A model generated the notes under the pieces. It saw only the letters and a list, made by a program, of their open reading frames with translations, was not told the origin of the DNA and made no database searches. From Nitrosopumilus sp. UBA526 (GTDB lineage Archaea > Thermoproteota > Nitrososphaeria > Nitrososphaerales > Nitrosopumilaceae), in NCBI GenBank assembly GCA_002506665.1, contig DAXZ01000060.1:5865-69864 (forward strand): a DNA stretch of 64,000 nt. Direction: 5' to 3'. Both the position numbers and the translations under genes were made by a program. Below are positions 1 to 9,370 of this stretch, one piece after another (position 1 is the stretch's first letter; the number at the start of each line of letters is the position of its first letter).

Positions 1-1035
1 TTTCTTCAAAGTGATCATGTTCCTACACAACTCGCTGAATTTAGCAGACTGGCCTTGTGGCAACTGATCAGTAGAGGAACTGCCAAAAAATTTACCAAAA
101 CAAACAATCTCGAATCTCATTATCAAGGCAATGGACAAGGACTTGTCGGCGCTATTGGTGCAATAGGCTACGACTTTGATGATCATACTATGGAACTCTT
201 GAGTTATCGCAAGAGACTGCAGTTTGGCAAGCAAAGAAGAATATCTGTTGACAGCGTAAAAGACATGCAAGAAAAGACCTTTCCTGATACGTTTAACAGC
301 TTTGACACAAAGAAAGGACGAATTCTGATTGCCCCTCATGGACCGGATCCTGTCTTTTATGGAATTAGAGGTGAGAGCGCGGATTCGTTGTTGCATGCCA
401 CAAAGATTCTCAAGACCTCTGAAAAACTAGACGGTCATATGATTTTTAAATCAAACCAGGGAACAGGTGATCATCTAAAAAATAATCTGACATTTGAAAA
501 TATGAGACCGTTTGCATCCGGCAGGATTACGGGAACAGTATCCAACATACCCAAGACTCTTAGAGGCGGCCATGTATTTTTTAAGATTATATCACAGGGT
601 CACGAATATTGGTGCGCCCTCTACAAGCCTACTGGAATCTCCACTATGGCATCTCACCTGCTAAAGGGAGACAAGATATGTGGAGGCGGCGGAGTCAGAC
701 GGGCCTCAAAGAACTTTGCACGAGTCATAAATTTAGAATTCCTTGATGTCATCTCTCTTGTAACCCATATCATGGTATCAAATCCCGAATGCAAGAAATG
801 TCACAAAAAAATGAAGTCCAAGGGCAAGAATCAGGGCTTTGAGTGCATTCGTTGTGGAAAAACGGCTCTCAAGAAAATTACTAGCATAGTTCCAAGAAGA
901 ATAAAGAGACAGCTCTATCTTCCAAAGATCTCGGCTCACAGACATCTCACTAGGCCGCTACAAAGGATTGGAACAGTCAACAGATCATCGGAATTTGACA
1001 AATCACTTTCGTGGTTTTGTGTTTATGGAAAGTAG
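1..1035 (+). CDS. tiaS: tRNA(Ile2) 2-agmatinylcytidine synthetase TiaS (5'-truncated by window)
   Basis: TiaS attaches agmatine to C34 of tRNA-Ile2 so that it reads AUA. The frame is open from base 1, so the N-terminal kinase-like part lies outside the window; the TTG at 55 is not a likely start. What remains resembles the TiaS C-terminal half: a catalytic segment (GAIGAIGYD, YRKRLQFGKQR), an OB-fold region around residues 165-245 and a zinc ribbon with CxxC pairs (CKKCHKK, CIRCGK) near residue 250. The stop codon overlaps the 3' end of the opposing tRNA-Met gene by 3 bases, so the two transcription units converge. Confident as to family; the length cannot be judged. Confidence 0.9.
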   Translation, partial: FLQSDHVPTQLAEFSRLALWQLISRGTAKKFTKTNNLESHYQGNGQGLVGAIGAIGYDFDDHTMELLSYRKRLQFGKQRRISVDSVKDMQEKTFPDTFNSFDTKKGRILIAPHGPDPVFYGIRGESADSLLHATKILKTSEKLDGHMIFKSNQGTGDHLKNNLTFENMRPFASGRITGTVSNIPKTLRGGHVFFKIISQGHEYWCALYKPTGISTMASHLLKGDKICGGGGVRRASKNFARVINLEFLDVISLVTHIMVSNPECKKCHKKMKSKGKNQGFECIRCGKTALKKITSIVPRRIKRQLYLPKISAHRHLTRPLQRIGTVNRSSEFDKSLSWFCVYGK

Positions 1036-1122
1036 CGGGGAGTAGATTTGAACTACTGAACTGCGGGTTATGAGCCCGCCGGGATGACTTTGCCCTAAAC
1101 AGTCTGGCTTCCCCACCCCGCT
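1033..1122 (-). tRNA. initiator tRNA-Met (CAU) with a D-loop intron
   Basis: The reverse strand folds into a cloverleaf: acceptor AGCGGGG/CCCCGCT with discriminator A at 1033, D-stem GGGA/TCCC, anticodon stem GCGGG/CCCGC around loop CTCATAA (anticodon CAT), and T-stem AGTAG/CTACT with loop TTCAAAT. The A1-U72 pair and the three G-C pairs of the anticodon stem mark it as the initiator. The D-loop is 25 nt as written, far too long. Removing 15 nt (1089-1103) gives AGCCAGGTCA, with the usual G18G19 and A21, and a 75-nt mature tRNA. No CCA is encoded. Confidence 0.93.
1089..1103 (-). other. 15-nt non-canonical tRNA intron in the D-loop
   Basis: On the tRNA strand the segment ACTGTTTAGGGCAAA interrupts the D-loop between the two conserved G residues. 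Exon GCC can pair with intron GGC, and intron CT with intron AG, leaving short bulges AG|A and AAA|G at the two junctions. This is a compact bulge-helix-bulge-like shape, as cut by the archaeal splicing endonuclease. The boundaries are unique because no shift gives the same spliced product. Inferred from sequence; splicing is not shown. Confidence 0.75.
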
Positions 1123-1142
1123 GAACATGAATAAAGTTGGGC

Positions 1143-1152
1143 CGTATATACG
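1143..1152 (-). promoter_or_regulatory. TATA box of the initiator tRNA gene
   Basis: A palindromic CGTATATACG lies about 25 nt upstream of the first tRNA base (1122), the usual archaeal TATA-to-start spacing. Confidence 0.6.
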
Positions 1153-1482
1153 CTTTATCTTGCAAAGTTTGGTTATCTAAAATTAATCCGTGTTATCTGG
1201 AGACGTGTTGTTACTGTTGTGTAATTTATCAGAACAAGATCTTTGAATTGAAATCATACATCTAATACGCATACTTGCGTAACTCACTCGGAGGCGTTCC
1301 TTCCTTTAGTACAGATTTGGGGGGGCACAACCTACACTCTGAAACCAGCCTATAACACACAAAACGAATCAAGGTCAGAACCGTACAAATCCATTAACTC
1401 TCTATCTTGCCTGTATGGCATTTATCCAATTAAAACTGTCTCCAAAAAAGATGCTCTATAGACAATACATGCATTCTTGAAA
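1153..1482. other. intergenic stretch without a recognisable gene
   Basis: Between the tRNA promoter and the sugar dehydrogenase promoter I see no convincing frame, RNA fold or repeat. A run of eight G at about 1319 is the only compositional oddity. An AT-rich TATA-like motif (TAATTAAT, about 1484-1491) lies 26 nt before the GTG start of the next gene. Confidence 0.5.
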
Positions 1483-1513
1483 GTAATTAATAGGATCTGA
1501 AAGACGTCTCTTT

Positions 1514-2599
1514 GTGGATAAAAAGATCCAGATTGCTGCAATTGCAATAGCTGTCGTATTTTCCGTATTGGTATTTACATCTCCTGATGACCCAATCCCG
1601 TTGCCTGAACCAAGATCGACTCCTGAGAATGATTCTGTAACTATTATCGCTGAGAACCTTGACAAGCCCCGTGCCATAGCAGTCTCAGATGACAGAGTCT
1701 TTGTAACTGAAAAAGACGGAATTATAAAGGTCATACAAAATAATCTCCTGCTAGAATCCCCACTAGCTGTACTGCGTGGAGCAGACGTGTTTGATGGCGG
1801 ACTGTTAGGTATAGCTCTACATCCAAACTTTTCTACCAACCACTACATGTATGTATTTTTGACGTATGATGAGGACGGCATCTTGTGGAACAAGATACTG
1901 AGAATTACTGAATCTGAAAACAAGCTGGTCAGTGCAGATATTATTATAGATAAAATTCCCGGCTCTTCATTTACAAATGGCGGTTTTATCAAATTCGGAC
2001 CTGATGACAAACTATATGTCGGCACAGGTACCGTCTCTGATGACTCGCATCTACCACAAGACCCGGACTCGTTGTCTGGAAAGATTCTAAGACTAGATGA
2101 TGACGGCACCATCCCTGATGACAATCCCTTTGATGATTCGCCTGTCTATTCACTAGGACACAGAAACCCTCAAGGTATGACATGGGATAGTGACGGACGC
2201 ATGTTTGTAGCAGAGATAGGACGACAAAATGACGAGATCAATCTGATACAGGCAGGCAAGAACTATGGATGGCCTGAGCAACAATGTTCTGGAGATAATT
2301 TTGAAGATGCAATTTTATGCTATGACCCAAGCATAGAACCCGGAGGCATATTGTTTTATTCTGACAAATTACTAAACCTAGAGTACCCCTTTGTAATGGC
2401 CTCGATGGGGGCGACAAATCTGTACCAACTAGACTTTGAGATGGGGCTAGAATCTCAAAAACCCATTCTTAGTGGCATAGGGCGTATCCGAGATGTTGTA
2501 GAGGGGCCTGACGGAAGTCTTTATGTAATAACTTCAAATACTGACGGAAAAGGTTTTCCAGACAGTATGGATGATAAACTAGTGAGGATACTGAAATAA
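1514..2599 (+). CDS. secreted or membrane-anchored PQQ-type sugar dehydrogenase (glucose/sorbosone family)
   Basis: This 361-residue protein resembles the six-bladed beta-propeller glucose/sorbosone dehydrogenase family, which oxidises sugars outside the cytoplasm with PQQ. Residues 5-22 form a hydrophobic signal or anchor segment, followed by a Pro/Asp-rich linker. Family motifs follow: LDKPRAIAV, GGLLGIALHPNF, GRMFVAEIG, and GHRNPQGMTWD near residue 215 with the propeller histidine. Start GTG 1514 is supported by a TATA-like box 26 nt upstream. HMG-CoA reductase begins one base after the stop, so they may be cotranscribed. The true substrate and cofactor are unknown; no PQQ synthesis genes are seen here. 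Confidence 0.85.
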   Translation: MDKKIQIAAIAIAVVFSVLVFTSPDDPIPLPEPRSTPENDSVTIIAENLDKPRAIAVSDDRVFVTEKDGIIKVIQNNLLLESPLAVLRGADVFDGGLLGIALHPNFSTNHYMYVFLTYDEDGILWNKILRITESENKLVSADIIIDKIPGSSFTNGGFIKFGPDDKLYVGTGTVSDDSHLPQDPDSLSGKILRLDDDGTIPDDNPFDDSPVYSLGHRNPQGMTWDSDGRMFVAEIGRQNDEINLIQAGKNYGWPEQQCSGDNFEDAILCYDPSIEPGGILFYSDKLLNLEYPFVMASMGATNLYQLDFEMGLESQKPILSGIGRIRDVVEGPDGSLYVITSNTDGKGFPDSMDDKLVRILK

Positions 2600-2600
2600 G

Positions 2601-3857
2601 ATGACAGACTCGTCAATACCAAGGTTCTTTGAAAAGACTAGAAAGGACAGACTAGATATCGTTGCAGACTTTGCAGATCTCTCAGATGACGAGATGGCCA
2701 TACTACAAGATGATAACGGAGGAATCTCCTTTGAAAAGGCAGACAAGATGATAGAAAACGCCATTGGGATGTTCTCACTCCCCTTGGGCATTGCCACAAA
2801 TTTTAGGATTAACAAAAAAGATTATCTCATTCCAATGGTCATTGAGGAGCCCTCTGTGATAGCAGCTGCATCCAAGGGGGCAAAGACTGCACGAGCCAAA
2901 GGGGGATTCACAGTTCTTGCAGACAAATCTTACAGCATAGGCCAAGTCCAGATACTGGATGTTGATGTTTCTGCTGCAATTACACAGATAAAAAATTCTA
3001 CAGACAAAATTCTTCAACTTGCAAACTCTAAGAGCAGTACCCTATCTGGGATGGACAAAGGTGCCAAAAAAATATCATGCAAGGAGCTTGATACTCCATC
3101 TGGCGTGATGCTCATAGTTGAGCTGCTAATTGATGTCGGTGATGCAATGGGGGCCAATATAACAAACACAATGTGTGAAGCAGTCTCGCCGCTAATTGAG
3201 GAGATCACCGGAGGAAGGGCACTGCTTCGCATTCTCTCAAACTATTCCACCAAAAGAATGGCTACGGCAAGAGCCACCTTTGAGAAAGAGTTAGTGGGGG
3301 GCAACAAGGTCGTTGATAATATCATATCTGCATACGAGTTTGCCGACAATGACGTGTACAGGGCAGTAACTCATAACAAGGGTATCATGAACGGGGTGAT
3401 AGCCGTTGCAAACGCAGTAGGTCAGGACAGCAGAGCCATCGAAGCTGCTGCAAATGCATATGCATCACGTTCTGGAAGGTATGGTTCCCTGAGTACATGG
3501 AGCAAAGATTCCAATGGAGACCTGGTTGGAGTACTACAAATCCCTCTCTCTGTAGGTGTTGTAGGTGGAATCGCCAACGTTCATCCTACTGCCAAGGCAT
3601 GCGCCAAGATTCTGGGGGCTAAATCTGCCCAAGAACTCGCATGTGTCATGGCGGCCGCCGGCTTGGCTCAAAATTACAGTGCTCTTTGTGCTCTTGCCAC
3701 TGAGGGAATTCAAAAAGGACACATGCGTCTTCATGCAAGAAACCTAGCAGCAGCTGCCGGTGCTACGCCTGATCAGATAGACCAAATAGTGCTACAAATG
3801 ACACAAGAAAAACAGATCTCACTTGACAGGGCAAGAGAACTGCTTGGGCAAATCTAA
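2601..3857 (+). CDS. hmgA: hydroxymethylglutaryl-CoA reductase, class II type
   Basis: The enzyme makes mevalonate from HMG-CoA, the first committed step toward archaeal isoprenoid lipids (or the reverse in degradative relatives). The 418 residues carry class II signatures: SLPLGIATNF near residue 58, a PMVIEEPSVIAAAS block with the catalytic Glu near 83, and NKGIMNGVIAVANAVGQD near 255. The class I signature (IGYVxxPVGVAGP) and membrane helices are absent. Most archaea use class I, while class II is known from Archaeoglobus and Thermoplasmatales. The hisG promoter lies just after its stop codon. Confidence 0.92.
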   Translation: MTDSSIPRFFEKTRKDRLDIVADFADLSDDEMAILQDDNGGISFEKADKMIENAIGMFSLPLGIATNFRINKKDYLIPMVIEEPSVIAAASKGAKTARAKGGFTVLADKSYSIGQVQILDVDVSAAITQIKNSTDKILQLANSKSSTLSGMDKGAKKISCKELDTPSGVMLIVELLIDVGDAMGANITNTMCEAVSPLIEEITGGRALLRILSNYSTKRMATARATFEKELVGGNKVVDNIISAYEFADNDVYRAVTHNKGIMNGVIAVANAVGQDSRAIEAAANAYASRSGRYGSLSTWSKDSNGDLVGVLQIPLSVGVVGGIANVHPTAKACAKILGAKSAQELACVMAAAGLAQNYSALCALATEGIQKGHMRLHARNLAAAAGATPDQIDQIVLQMTQEKQISLDRARELLGQI

Positions 3858-3866
3858 ACATGCGAT

Positions 3867-3872
3867 TATATA
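3867..3872 (+). promoter_or_regulatory. TATA box of the histidine operon
   Basis: TATATA lies about 25 nt before the hisG ATG at 3895, so the message would start at or next to the start codon (leaderless). This also argues against the upstream in-frame start at 3823. Confidence 0.65.
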
Positions 3873-3894
3873 CCTAAAACACCAAAAACTGAGA

Positions 3895-4872
3895 ATGTCT
3901 AAAATAAAATTTGCCATTCCAAAGGGTAGCCTAGAAGCTGCCACCTTCAAGCTGTTAGAGAGGTCTTGGACTCGGGTAAACAGAAAGGACAGGACTTATC
4001 GTGTCTATCTTGATGATCCTAACATTGTTGTAAAGATGCTCCGTCCACAAGAGATACCTACACTAGTTGCAGAAGGACTCTATGATGTAGGAATTACCGG
4101 CAAGGACTGGATAGAGGAGACTGACTCTGATGTCAAACCCATACTAGATTTAGAGTATGGCAAAATAAAACTGGTAGTTGCATTTCCTGACAAGTATCTC
4201 TACACAAATCTTGATGAGATGATTGCAGACTATGGCAAGAAAAAAAAGACACTTCGCATATCATCTGAATATCTTATGACTGCCTCAAAGTTTCTAAAAC
4301 ACTCAAAGTCTTACAAAAAATACTATGGTTCTAAAAATCCATTAATTGTCACCCCATGGGTACGACTCGGAGAAAACAAGAGTGTACAGATTCATCTATC
4401 ATTTGGAGCAACTGAGGCAAAGCCTCCAGAAGACGTTGATGCAATAATGGATGTTACAGAGACAGGTACTACTCTAAAGCAGAACAAGCTCAAGATAGCT
4501 GACGAGGTACTGACATCGTCAGCACACCTGATTGTAAACAAGGAATCACTCAAAGATCCTAAAAAACGTGAAAAGATATTTGATATTGTAACCCTTATTC
4601 GAGGCGCAGTTACGGGCAAAAAGTTTCTGCACCTCTATCTTAATGTCGAGGAGAAGAATCTAAAAAAACTCTTGGCACAGATGCCTTCACTCAAGAAACC
4701 CACAACAAGTCCCCTAAGCCAGCCGGGATGGTATGGTGTCAATACTGTAATCAAAAAAGAGGAATTCTACAGGCTTGTCCCCAAACTGCGAAAGATTGCT
4801 CAAGGCCTTGTAGTGCACGAGCCACGACAGATACTTGAACTTGAGGAGATAAAGCGCGACGAAGAAAATTGA
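3895..4872 (+). CDS. hisG: ATP phosphoribosyltransferase, long form
   Basis: HisG joins PRPP to ATP, the first and feedback-controlled step of histidine synthesis. The 325-residue protein starts SKIKFAIPKGSLE, has the PRPP-binding loop DVTETGTTLKQN near residue 185, and has a C-terminal ACT/PII-like domain from about residue 215. That makes it the long, self-sufficient form that needs no HisZ. The ATG at 3895 sits about 25 nt after a TATA box. It is the first gene of a tightly packed operon; its TGA overlaps the hisD ATG by one base. Confidence 0.95.
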   Translation: MSKIKFAIPKGSLEAATFKLLERSWTRVNRKDRTYRVYLDDPNIVVKMLRPQEIPTLVAEGLYDVGITGKDWIEETDSDVKPILDLEYGKIKLVVAFPDKYLYTNLDEMIADYGKKKKTLRISSEYLMTASKFLKHSKSYKKYYGSKNPLIVTPWVRLGENKSVQIHLSFGATEAKPPEDVDAIMDVTETGTTLKQNKLKIADEVLTSSAHLIVNKESLKDPKKREKIFDIVTLIRGAVTGKKFLHLYLNVEEKNLKKLLAQMPSLKKPTTSPLSQPGWYGVNTVIKKEEFYRLVPKLRKIAQGLVVHEPRQILELEEIKRDEEN

Positions 4873-6143
4873 TGCGAATAATCAAGGTATCTGATGTTGA
4901 AAGGTTTGCAGCAAGAATTGTTCCAAAACAGCCTCAGAACAACAAAAGTATCGTCGAGTCTATAATTCGAGATGTCCGAAAAAACGGCGATGCGGCAATT
5001 CGCAAGTATGAGCGGAGATTCAGCAACGCCAACATCTCTATACTGCGCCTGTCTGCAAATGAGATCAAAGACGCATACAGCCAGGTCTCAAGAAAAGAAC
5101 TTGGAGCACTGCGTTTTGCAAAGGCTAGACTATACAAAACCGAGTCTACTGTCATGTCGTTACTAAAAGACAAAACAATAAGCCATGACGGAACTAGGAT
5201 CACTAAAAGATTCGTACCCATCCAAAGTGTTGGATGTTACATTCCGGGGGGACTAGCAAGGTATCCAAGCTCTGTAATCATGTCTGTAGTGCCTGCCAAG
5301 ATTGCCGGAGTCAAGAGAATTCTAGTTGTATCGCCGCCAAACTCTGATGGAAAAATTGATCCACTAACTGTTGTTGCAGCCAACATCTGCGGAGCAGATG
5401 AGATCTACAAGACAGGTGGCGCACAATCCATTGCGGCACTATCATATGGAACAAACTCTATTCCAAAGGTTGACAAGATTGTGGGACCCGGCGGTGCATT
5501 TGTCACCACTGCAAAGTCCCAAGTCAGCATCACAACAGGAATCGATATGCTTGCAGGTCCAACTGAGCTTGGAATCATAGCAGACAGCTCTGCAGACCCC
5601 AAATATATCGCACTAGATCTGATCTCACAGGCAGAACACAGCAGTGATACCTTTTGTTATCTGATAACCACATCTGCAAGACTTGCTACATCTGTACAAA
5701 AGACAGTGTCTGAACTAGTACAGACAGTCAAGAGAGGAAAAATTGCAAAGTATGGTCTTGAAAATAATGGATTTATTGGAATATGCAAGACCTGCTCTGA
5801 TATGGCAAGACTTGTAAATATACTGGCACCTGAGCACCTACAGATAATGACTTCAAATCCCAAATCCATAGCTAACAAGGTCTCATCAGCTGGCCTAGTC
5901 TTGATAGGCAACAACACCCCCTCATCAGCAAGCGATTATCTCTTGGGCTCTAATCATATTCTTCCTACAGGCGGGGCCGCAAAGACTAGGGGTTCTTTGT
6001 CTGTATTGGACTTTGTCAAGATAAACACACAAATCACATCATCAAAAAGGGCACTAGCCAGGATCTCAGAACATCTTCAAATCTTGGCAGACGCTGAAGG
6101 ACTCTCAAATCACTACGAAGCAGTAAGGGGAAGACTAGGTTGA
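4872..6143 (+). CDS. hisD: histidinol dehydrogenase
   Basis: HisD oxidises histidinol to histidine in two NAD-dependent steps, the last of the pathway. Length is 423 residues, normal for the family. Visible motifs are the GPGGAFVTTAKSQV loop, GIDMLAGPTELGI, the QAEHSSDTF zinc and substrate region near 255, APEHLQIM near 320 and the glycine-rich GSNHILPTGGAAKTRGSLS block near 360. I chose ATG 4872; the TTG one codon earlier (4869) is also possible. The 3' end overlaps hisC by 4 bases. Confidence 0.95.
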   Translation: MRIIKVSDVERFAARIVPKQPQNNKSIVESIIRDVRKNGDAAIRKYERRFSNANISILRLSANEIKDAYSQVSRKELGALRFAKARLYKTESTVMSLLKDKTISHDGTRITKRFVPIQSVGCYIPGGLARYPSSVIMSVVPAKIAGVKRILVVSPPNSDGKIDPLTVVAANICGADEIYKTGGAQSIAALSYGTNSIPKVDKIVGPGGAFVTTAKSQVSITTGIDMLAGPTELGIIADSSADPKYIALDLISQAEHSSDTFCYLITTSARLATSVQKTVSELVQTVKRGKIAKYGLENNGFIGICKTCSDMARLVNILAPEHLQIMTSNPKSIANKVSSAGLVLIGNNTPSSASDYLLGSNHILPTGGAAKTRGSLSVLDFVKINTQITSSKRALARISEHLQILADAEGLSNHYEAVRGRLG

Positions 6144-7210
6144 AGAAGAACTGGTTTGCAAAGGAGGTCAAGAGACTCGGTTCTATTGAGGGATACAAAA
6201 AGCCAGAACTAGTGCAGGACTCTGTAAAGCTTGACTCGAATGAGAACTATGCCATTTCAAGACAGTTTCAAAACGACATACTTGGAGCAGCAAAAAAAAA
6301 CTCTGATATCAGGGCATATCCACTTGGAGGAGCAGAGAGACTTATCTCTGCACTATCAAAATTTACCCAGATGCCTTCATACATGATTGGCATAGGTAAC
6401 GGCTCTGATCAAATACTGGATATTATTCTATCTCACTTTGCATCTGACAAAACTAAAATACTGACCTCTGACCCTTCCTTTGGATTCTTTGAGGAGCGCT
6501 GCAAGCTGTATAACATACCACTCGTTGCAGTTTCGTTCTCAGATGATATGAAACTAGACATCAAGACCATGCAAAAAAACTCAAAGAACGCCGAGATTTT
6601 ATATCTAGACTCTCCAAACAATCCTACTGGATTTCAGTTCTCAAAGCGCCAGCTCGAAGACCTCACAAAGTCTTTTGAAGGACTTGTAATCATAGACGAG
6701 GCATACGGCGAGTTTGGTGATTACTCTCTTACACGTATGACAAAGACACATGATAACCTCATAGTCATCAGGACACTCTCAAAGTCATTTGGTATGGCAG
6801 GACTCCGACTGGGTTATTTCATTGCAAACAAACAGTTTACCGAGACTTTTATGCGAGTTCTGCAGTACCCGTATCCTGTCAGTACCATTACCATCGAGTC
6901 TGGAATCCAGGCATTGGCAAGAGCGGGCCTGGTGCGAGATTCCATTACAAATATCAGGGCTGAGCGAAAGAGAATCATAGAGACCCTGCGCAGCTATGAT
7001 GCCTTTGAGGTCTTTGATTCCAAGGCAAACTTTGTCCTCTTTGATGCGCACGGCTCGTACAAACGTGTCTATTCTGCCCTGGCAGAGCAGGGAATATCGA
7101 TAAGAAAACTCGGCAAGATTGGCAGCCATGATGGCTGTCTGCGGGTCTCTGTTGGAACAAAGGAGATGAACTCTAAATTTCTGCTGGCAGTTCGTGATTT
7201 GTTGGGATGA
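6140..7210 (+). CDS. hisC: histidinol-phosphate aminotransferase
   Basis: HisC is a PLP enzyme that converts imidazole-acetol phosphate to histidinol phosphate. The 356 residues are fold-type I: SPNNPTG near residue 158, IIDEAYGEF near 182, and the PLP lysine in TLSKSFGMAGLRLGY near 215. It starts with TTG overlapping the hisD stop (TTGA) and ends in ATGA overlapping the HAD gene, indicating translational coupling. Confidence 0.93.
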   Translation: MKKNWFAKEVKRLGSIEGYKKPELVQDSVKLDSNENYAISRQFQNDILGAAKKNSDIRAYPLGGAERLISALSKFTQMPSYMIGIGNGSDQILDIILSHFASDKTKILTSDPSFGFFEERCKLYNIPLVAVSFSDDMKLDIKTMQKNSKNAEILYLDSPNNPTGFQFSKRQLEDLTKSFEGLVIIDEAYGEFGDYSLTRMTKTHDNLIVIRTLSKSFGMAGLRLGYFIANKQFTETFMRVLQYPYPVSTITIESGIQALARAGLVRDSITNIRAERKRIIETLRSYDAFEVFDSKANFVLFDAHGSYKRVYSALAEQGISIRKLGKIGSHDGCLRVSVGTKEMNSKFLLAVRDLLG

Positions 7211-8166
7211 CTCTGAGTAAAATTTCTAACGGAGTATATGCAGACAGCTCTCAGCTTGGTGCACTTTGTGATACAGACGCCATAATCTTTGACTGTGACG
7301 GGGTGCTAGTTGACATAACAAAGTCATATGATCTGGCAATCACAAGGACTGCACGACATGTACTGAAAAATATGGCAAACATTACAAATCCCATTGAAAT
7401 TGATCGTACCATAATTGACGGATTCAAGTCTACTGGGGGATTCAACGATGAGATTGATTTGACATATGTTGTCATACTCTGCATCACTGCTGCCAAACTA
7501 CTGGAACGAGATCCTACCGGCTTTATTTTTGATGTGATAAAAAATTCTGACTCGACTGGCATTGCATCTGTAGAGGCATATCTTGGAAACATGGTTGACA
7601 TATCCTTTATTACAAAACAGCTCTCCTATCCTGGGTCAGGCAACATACTATCTCAGATATTTGATCAGCTCTTTTATGGCCCGCAGCTGTATGAAAAACT
7701 GTTTGCCAAGTCTTCTGACTTTGCAGACCCGGGACTAATTGAGCAAGATGATGTACTGCTAAATGATACTTTGATTGAGCACCTAGTAGAACGGTTTGAC
7801 TCAAAGGTTGCCATGGTGACAGGACGGGGACGAGAATCAGCATCGCATTCGTTGGGTTTGTTGCTATCAAAGTTTGACCTGTCAAATTCCGTGTTTTTAG
7901 AAGACGAGTCACGAGATCTGGCAAAACCAAACCCCGGTTCCCTTCAAAGCTCTATTCGGGGGATGAACTCTGTCTGTGCTTTGTATGTGGGCGATTCCAT
8001 GGAGGATCTAATCATGGCACAAAGGGCCACTAAACTGGGATGCAAGACCATATTCTGCGGAATTGTGGGCACAAGTCAGGATAAACTAGAACTCTTTGAG
8101 AGAAACGGTGCCGTCTTGGCACTAGACTCTATTCATCGATTACCAAAGGTATTAAATTTAGAATAG
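7207..8166 (+). CDS. HAD-superfamily hydrolase in the histidine operon, candidate histidinol-phosphatase
   Basis: A 319-residue haloacid-dehalogenase phosphatase. Motif I is [11 protein letters not shown] (nucleophile Asp and acid/base Asp near residues 29-31), motif II is MVTGRGR near 205, motif III is the Lys in DLAKPNPG near 240, and motif IV is YVGDSMEDL near 262. A large helical cap lies between I and II. It sits between hisC and hisB, coupled by ATGA, in an operon that otherwise lacks a histidinol-phosphatase. That position suggests it dephosphorylates histidinol phosphate. The chemistry follows from the family; the substrate is inferred from position only. Confidence 0.82.
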   Translation: MTLSKISNGVYADSSQLGALCDTDAIIFDCDGVLVDITKSYDLAITRTARHVLKNMANITNPIEIDRTIIDGFKSTGGFNDEIDLTYVVILCITAAKLLERDPTGFIFDVIKNSDSTGIASVEAYLGNMVDISFITKQLSYPGSGNILSQIFDQLFYGPQLYEKLFAKSSDFADPGLIEQDDVLLNDTLIEHLVERFDSKVAMVTGRGRESASHSLGLLLSKFDLSNSVFLEDESRDLAKPNPGSLQSSIRGMNSVCALYVGDSMEDLIMAQRATKLGCKTIFCGIVGTSQDKLELFERNGAVLALDSIHRLPKVLNLE

Positions 8167-8180
8167 CATATCAGATCTGT

Positions 8181-8768
8181 ATGATATCTCGCAAAGCATC
8201 AATTAAACGAAACACAAAGGAGACCCGCATCTCTGTATCTGTAACTCTGGATGGACACGGCAAGACACATGTCAGGACTGGCATAAATTTTCTTGATCAC
8301 CTGATAGTGTCATTTGGCAAACACAGCATGATGGATCTAAAAGTTGATGCAAAGTCAAATGACAACATAACACATCACCTAATTGAGGACACTGCAATTA
8401 CTATGGGACAGACCATTGACAAGGCACTGGGCTCTAGAGGTAAAATTACACGGTTTGGTTATGCCTCTGTTCCGATGGACGAGTCTCTTGCAGAGGCCTC
8501 AATCGATCTAGTCAGGCGTCCATTCTGGAAGCTTGGACTGGATATTAAACAAAGCAAGATCGAAGACATGACAAGCGAAGATCTAGAGCATTTCTTTCAG
8601 TCACTGTTGCAGAACCTAAGCTGCTGCGTCCACCTTGATGTCAAGTATGGAGACAATGATCACCACAAGGCCGAAGCCGCAATAAAATCACTTGCTGTCG
8701 CATTAAGAAATGCATCGGCATTAGACAAGAGACAAAAAAACGTTCCAAGTACAAAGGGTTCGATGTAA
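8181..8768 (+). CDS. hisB: imidazoleglycerol-phosphate dehydratase
   Basis: HisB dehydrates IGP to imidazole-acetol phosphate using manganese. The 195-residue protein has the duplicated metal-binding motif: [12 protein letters not shown] near residue 73 and [13 protein letters not shown] near 163, and it begins with the usual [12 protein letters not shown] strand. It is monofunctional, with no fused phosphatase domain, which is why a separate phosphatase is needed. The TAA overlaps the hisH ATG (TAATG). Confidence 0.95.
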   Translation: MISRKASIKRNTKETRISVSVTLDGHGKTHVRTGINFLDHLIVSFGKHSMMDLKVDAKSNDNITHHLIEDTAITMGQTIDKALGSRGKITRFGYASVPMDESLAEASIDLVRRPFWKLGLDIKQSKIEDMTSEDLEHFFQSLLQNLSCCVHLDVKYGDNDHHKAEAAIKSLAVALRNASALDKRQKNVPSTKGSM

Positions 8769-9370
8769 TGGTACGTGTTGCAATCTTTGACTATGGCGCA
8801 GGAAACATATTCAGCTTGAAAAACTCTCTTGAAAAGGCAGGAGCTATAGTTGATGTGATTACTGATCTTGACGGCACTGACACATATTCCGGCCTATTGC
8901 TTCCTGGCGTAGGCAACTTTGATCCTGCCATGAACAGCATCGGTCTCTCAAAGACTGAATTTAGGGAATATGTGCAAGACATGCCTGTCCTTGGAATATG
9001 TCTTGGGATGGAGATGTTCTTTGAAACAAGTGAGGAGGGAGAAAAGCGCGGTCTTGATGTGATGGCAGGCAAGGTAATAATACTCCCACCTTCTATGAAG
9101 GTGCCTCACATGGGATGGAATAACTTGGAGATAAAGCGCCCCGGCAAGATTCTAGAGGGAATCAGGGACGGGTCTTGGGCATACTTTGTACACTCGTATA
9201 GGGTCAAACCCGAATCTGATGGCATAATAACTGCCGAGTCTGACTATGGAGTCCGTGTACCTGCAGTAGTTGAGGAGAAGAATTTCTATGGCACACAGTT
9301 TCATCCAGAAAAGTCTGGCACTGCAGGCAAGACGATGCTTGAGAACTTTTTAAAAGAGTGTACGCGATGA
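8768..9370 (+). CDS. hisH: imidazole glycerol phosphate synthase, glutaminase subunit
   Basis: HisH releases ammonia from glutamine and channels it to HisF. The 200-residue class I amidotransferase has the nucleophile Cys in LGICLGMEMFF near residue 80 and the His-x-Glu pair in GTQFHPEKSG near 180. Its partner HisF lies one gene downstream. The start overlaps the hisB stop and the end overlaps hisA. Confidence 0.95.
   Translation: MVRVAIFDYGAGNIFSLKNSLEKAGAIVDVITDLDGTDTYSGLLLPGVGNFDPAMNSIGLSKTEFREYVQDMPVLGICLGMEMFFETSEEGEKRGLDVMAGKVIILPPSMKVPHMGWNNLEIKRPGKILEGIRDGSWAYFVHSYRVKPESDGIITAESDYGVRVPAVVEEKNFYGTQFHPEKSGTAGKTMLENFLKECTR

Noticed and set aside
1456..1839. Opposite-strand frame over the sugar dehydrogenase
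   Set aside because: Serine-rich low-complexity translation typical of an antisense shadow; the plus-strand gene has clear family motifs.
3823..3895. Upstream start for hisG inside the HMG-CoA reductase gene
   Set aside because: It would add residues not found in HisG and would place the TATA box inside the gene; ATG 3895 fits the family N-terminus.
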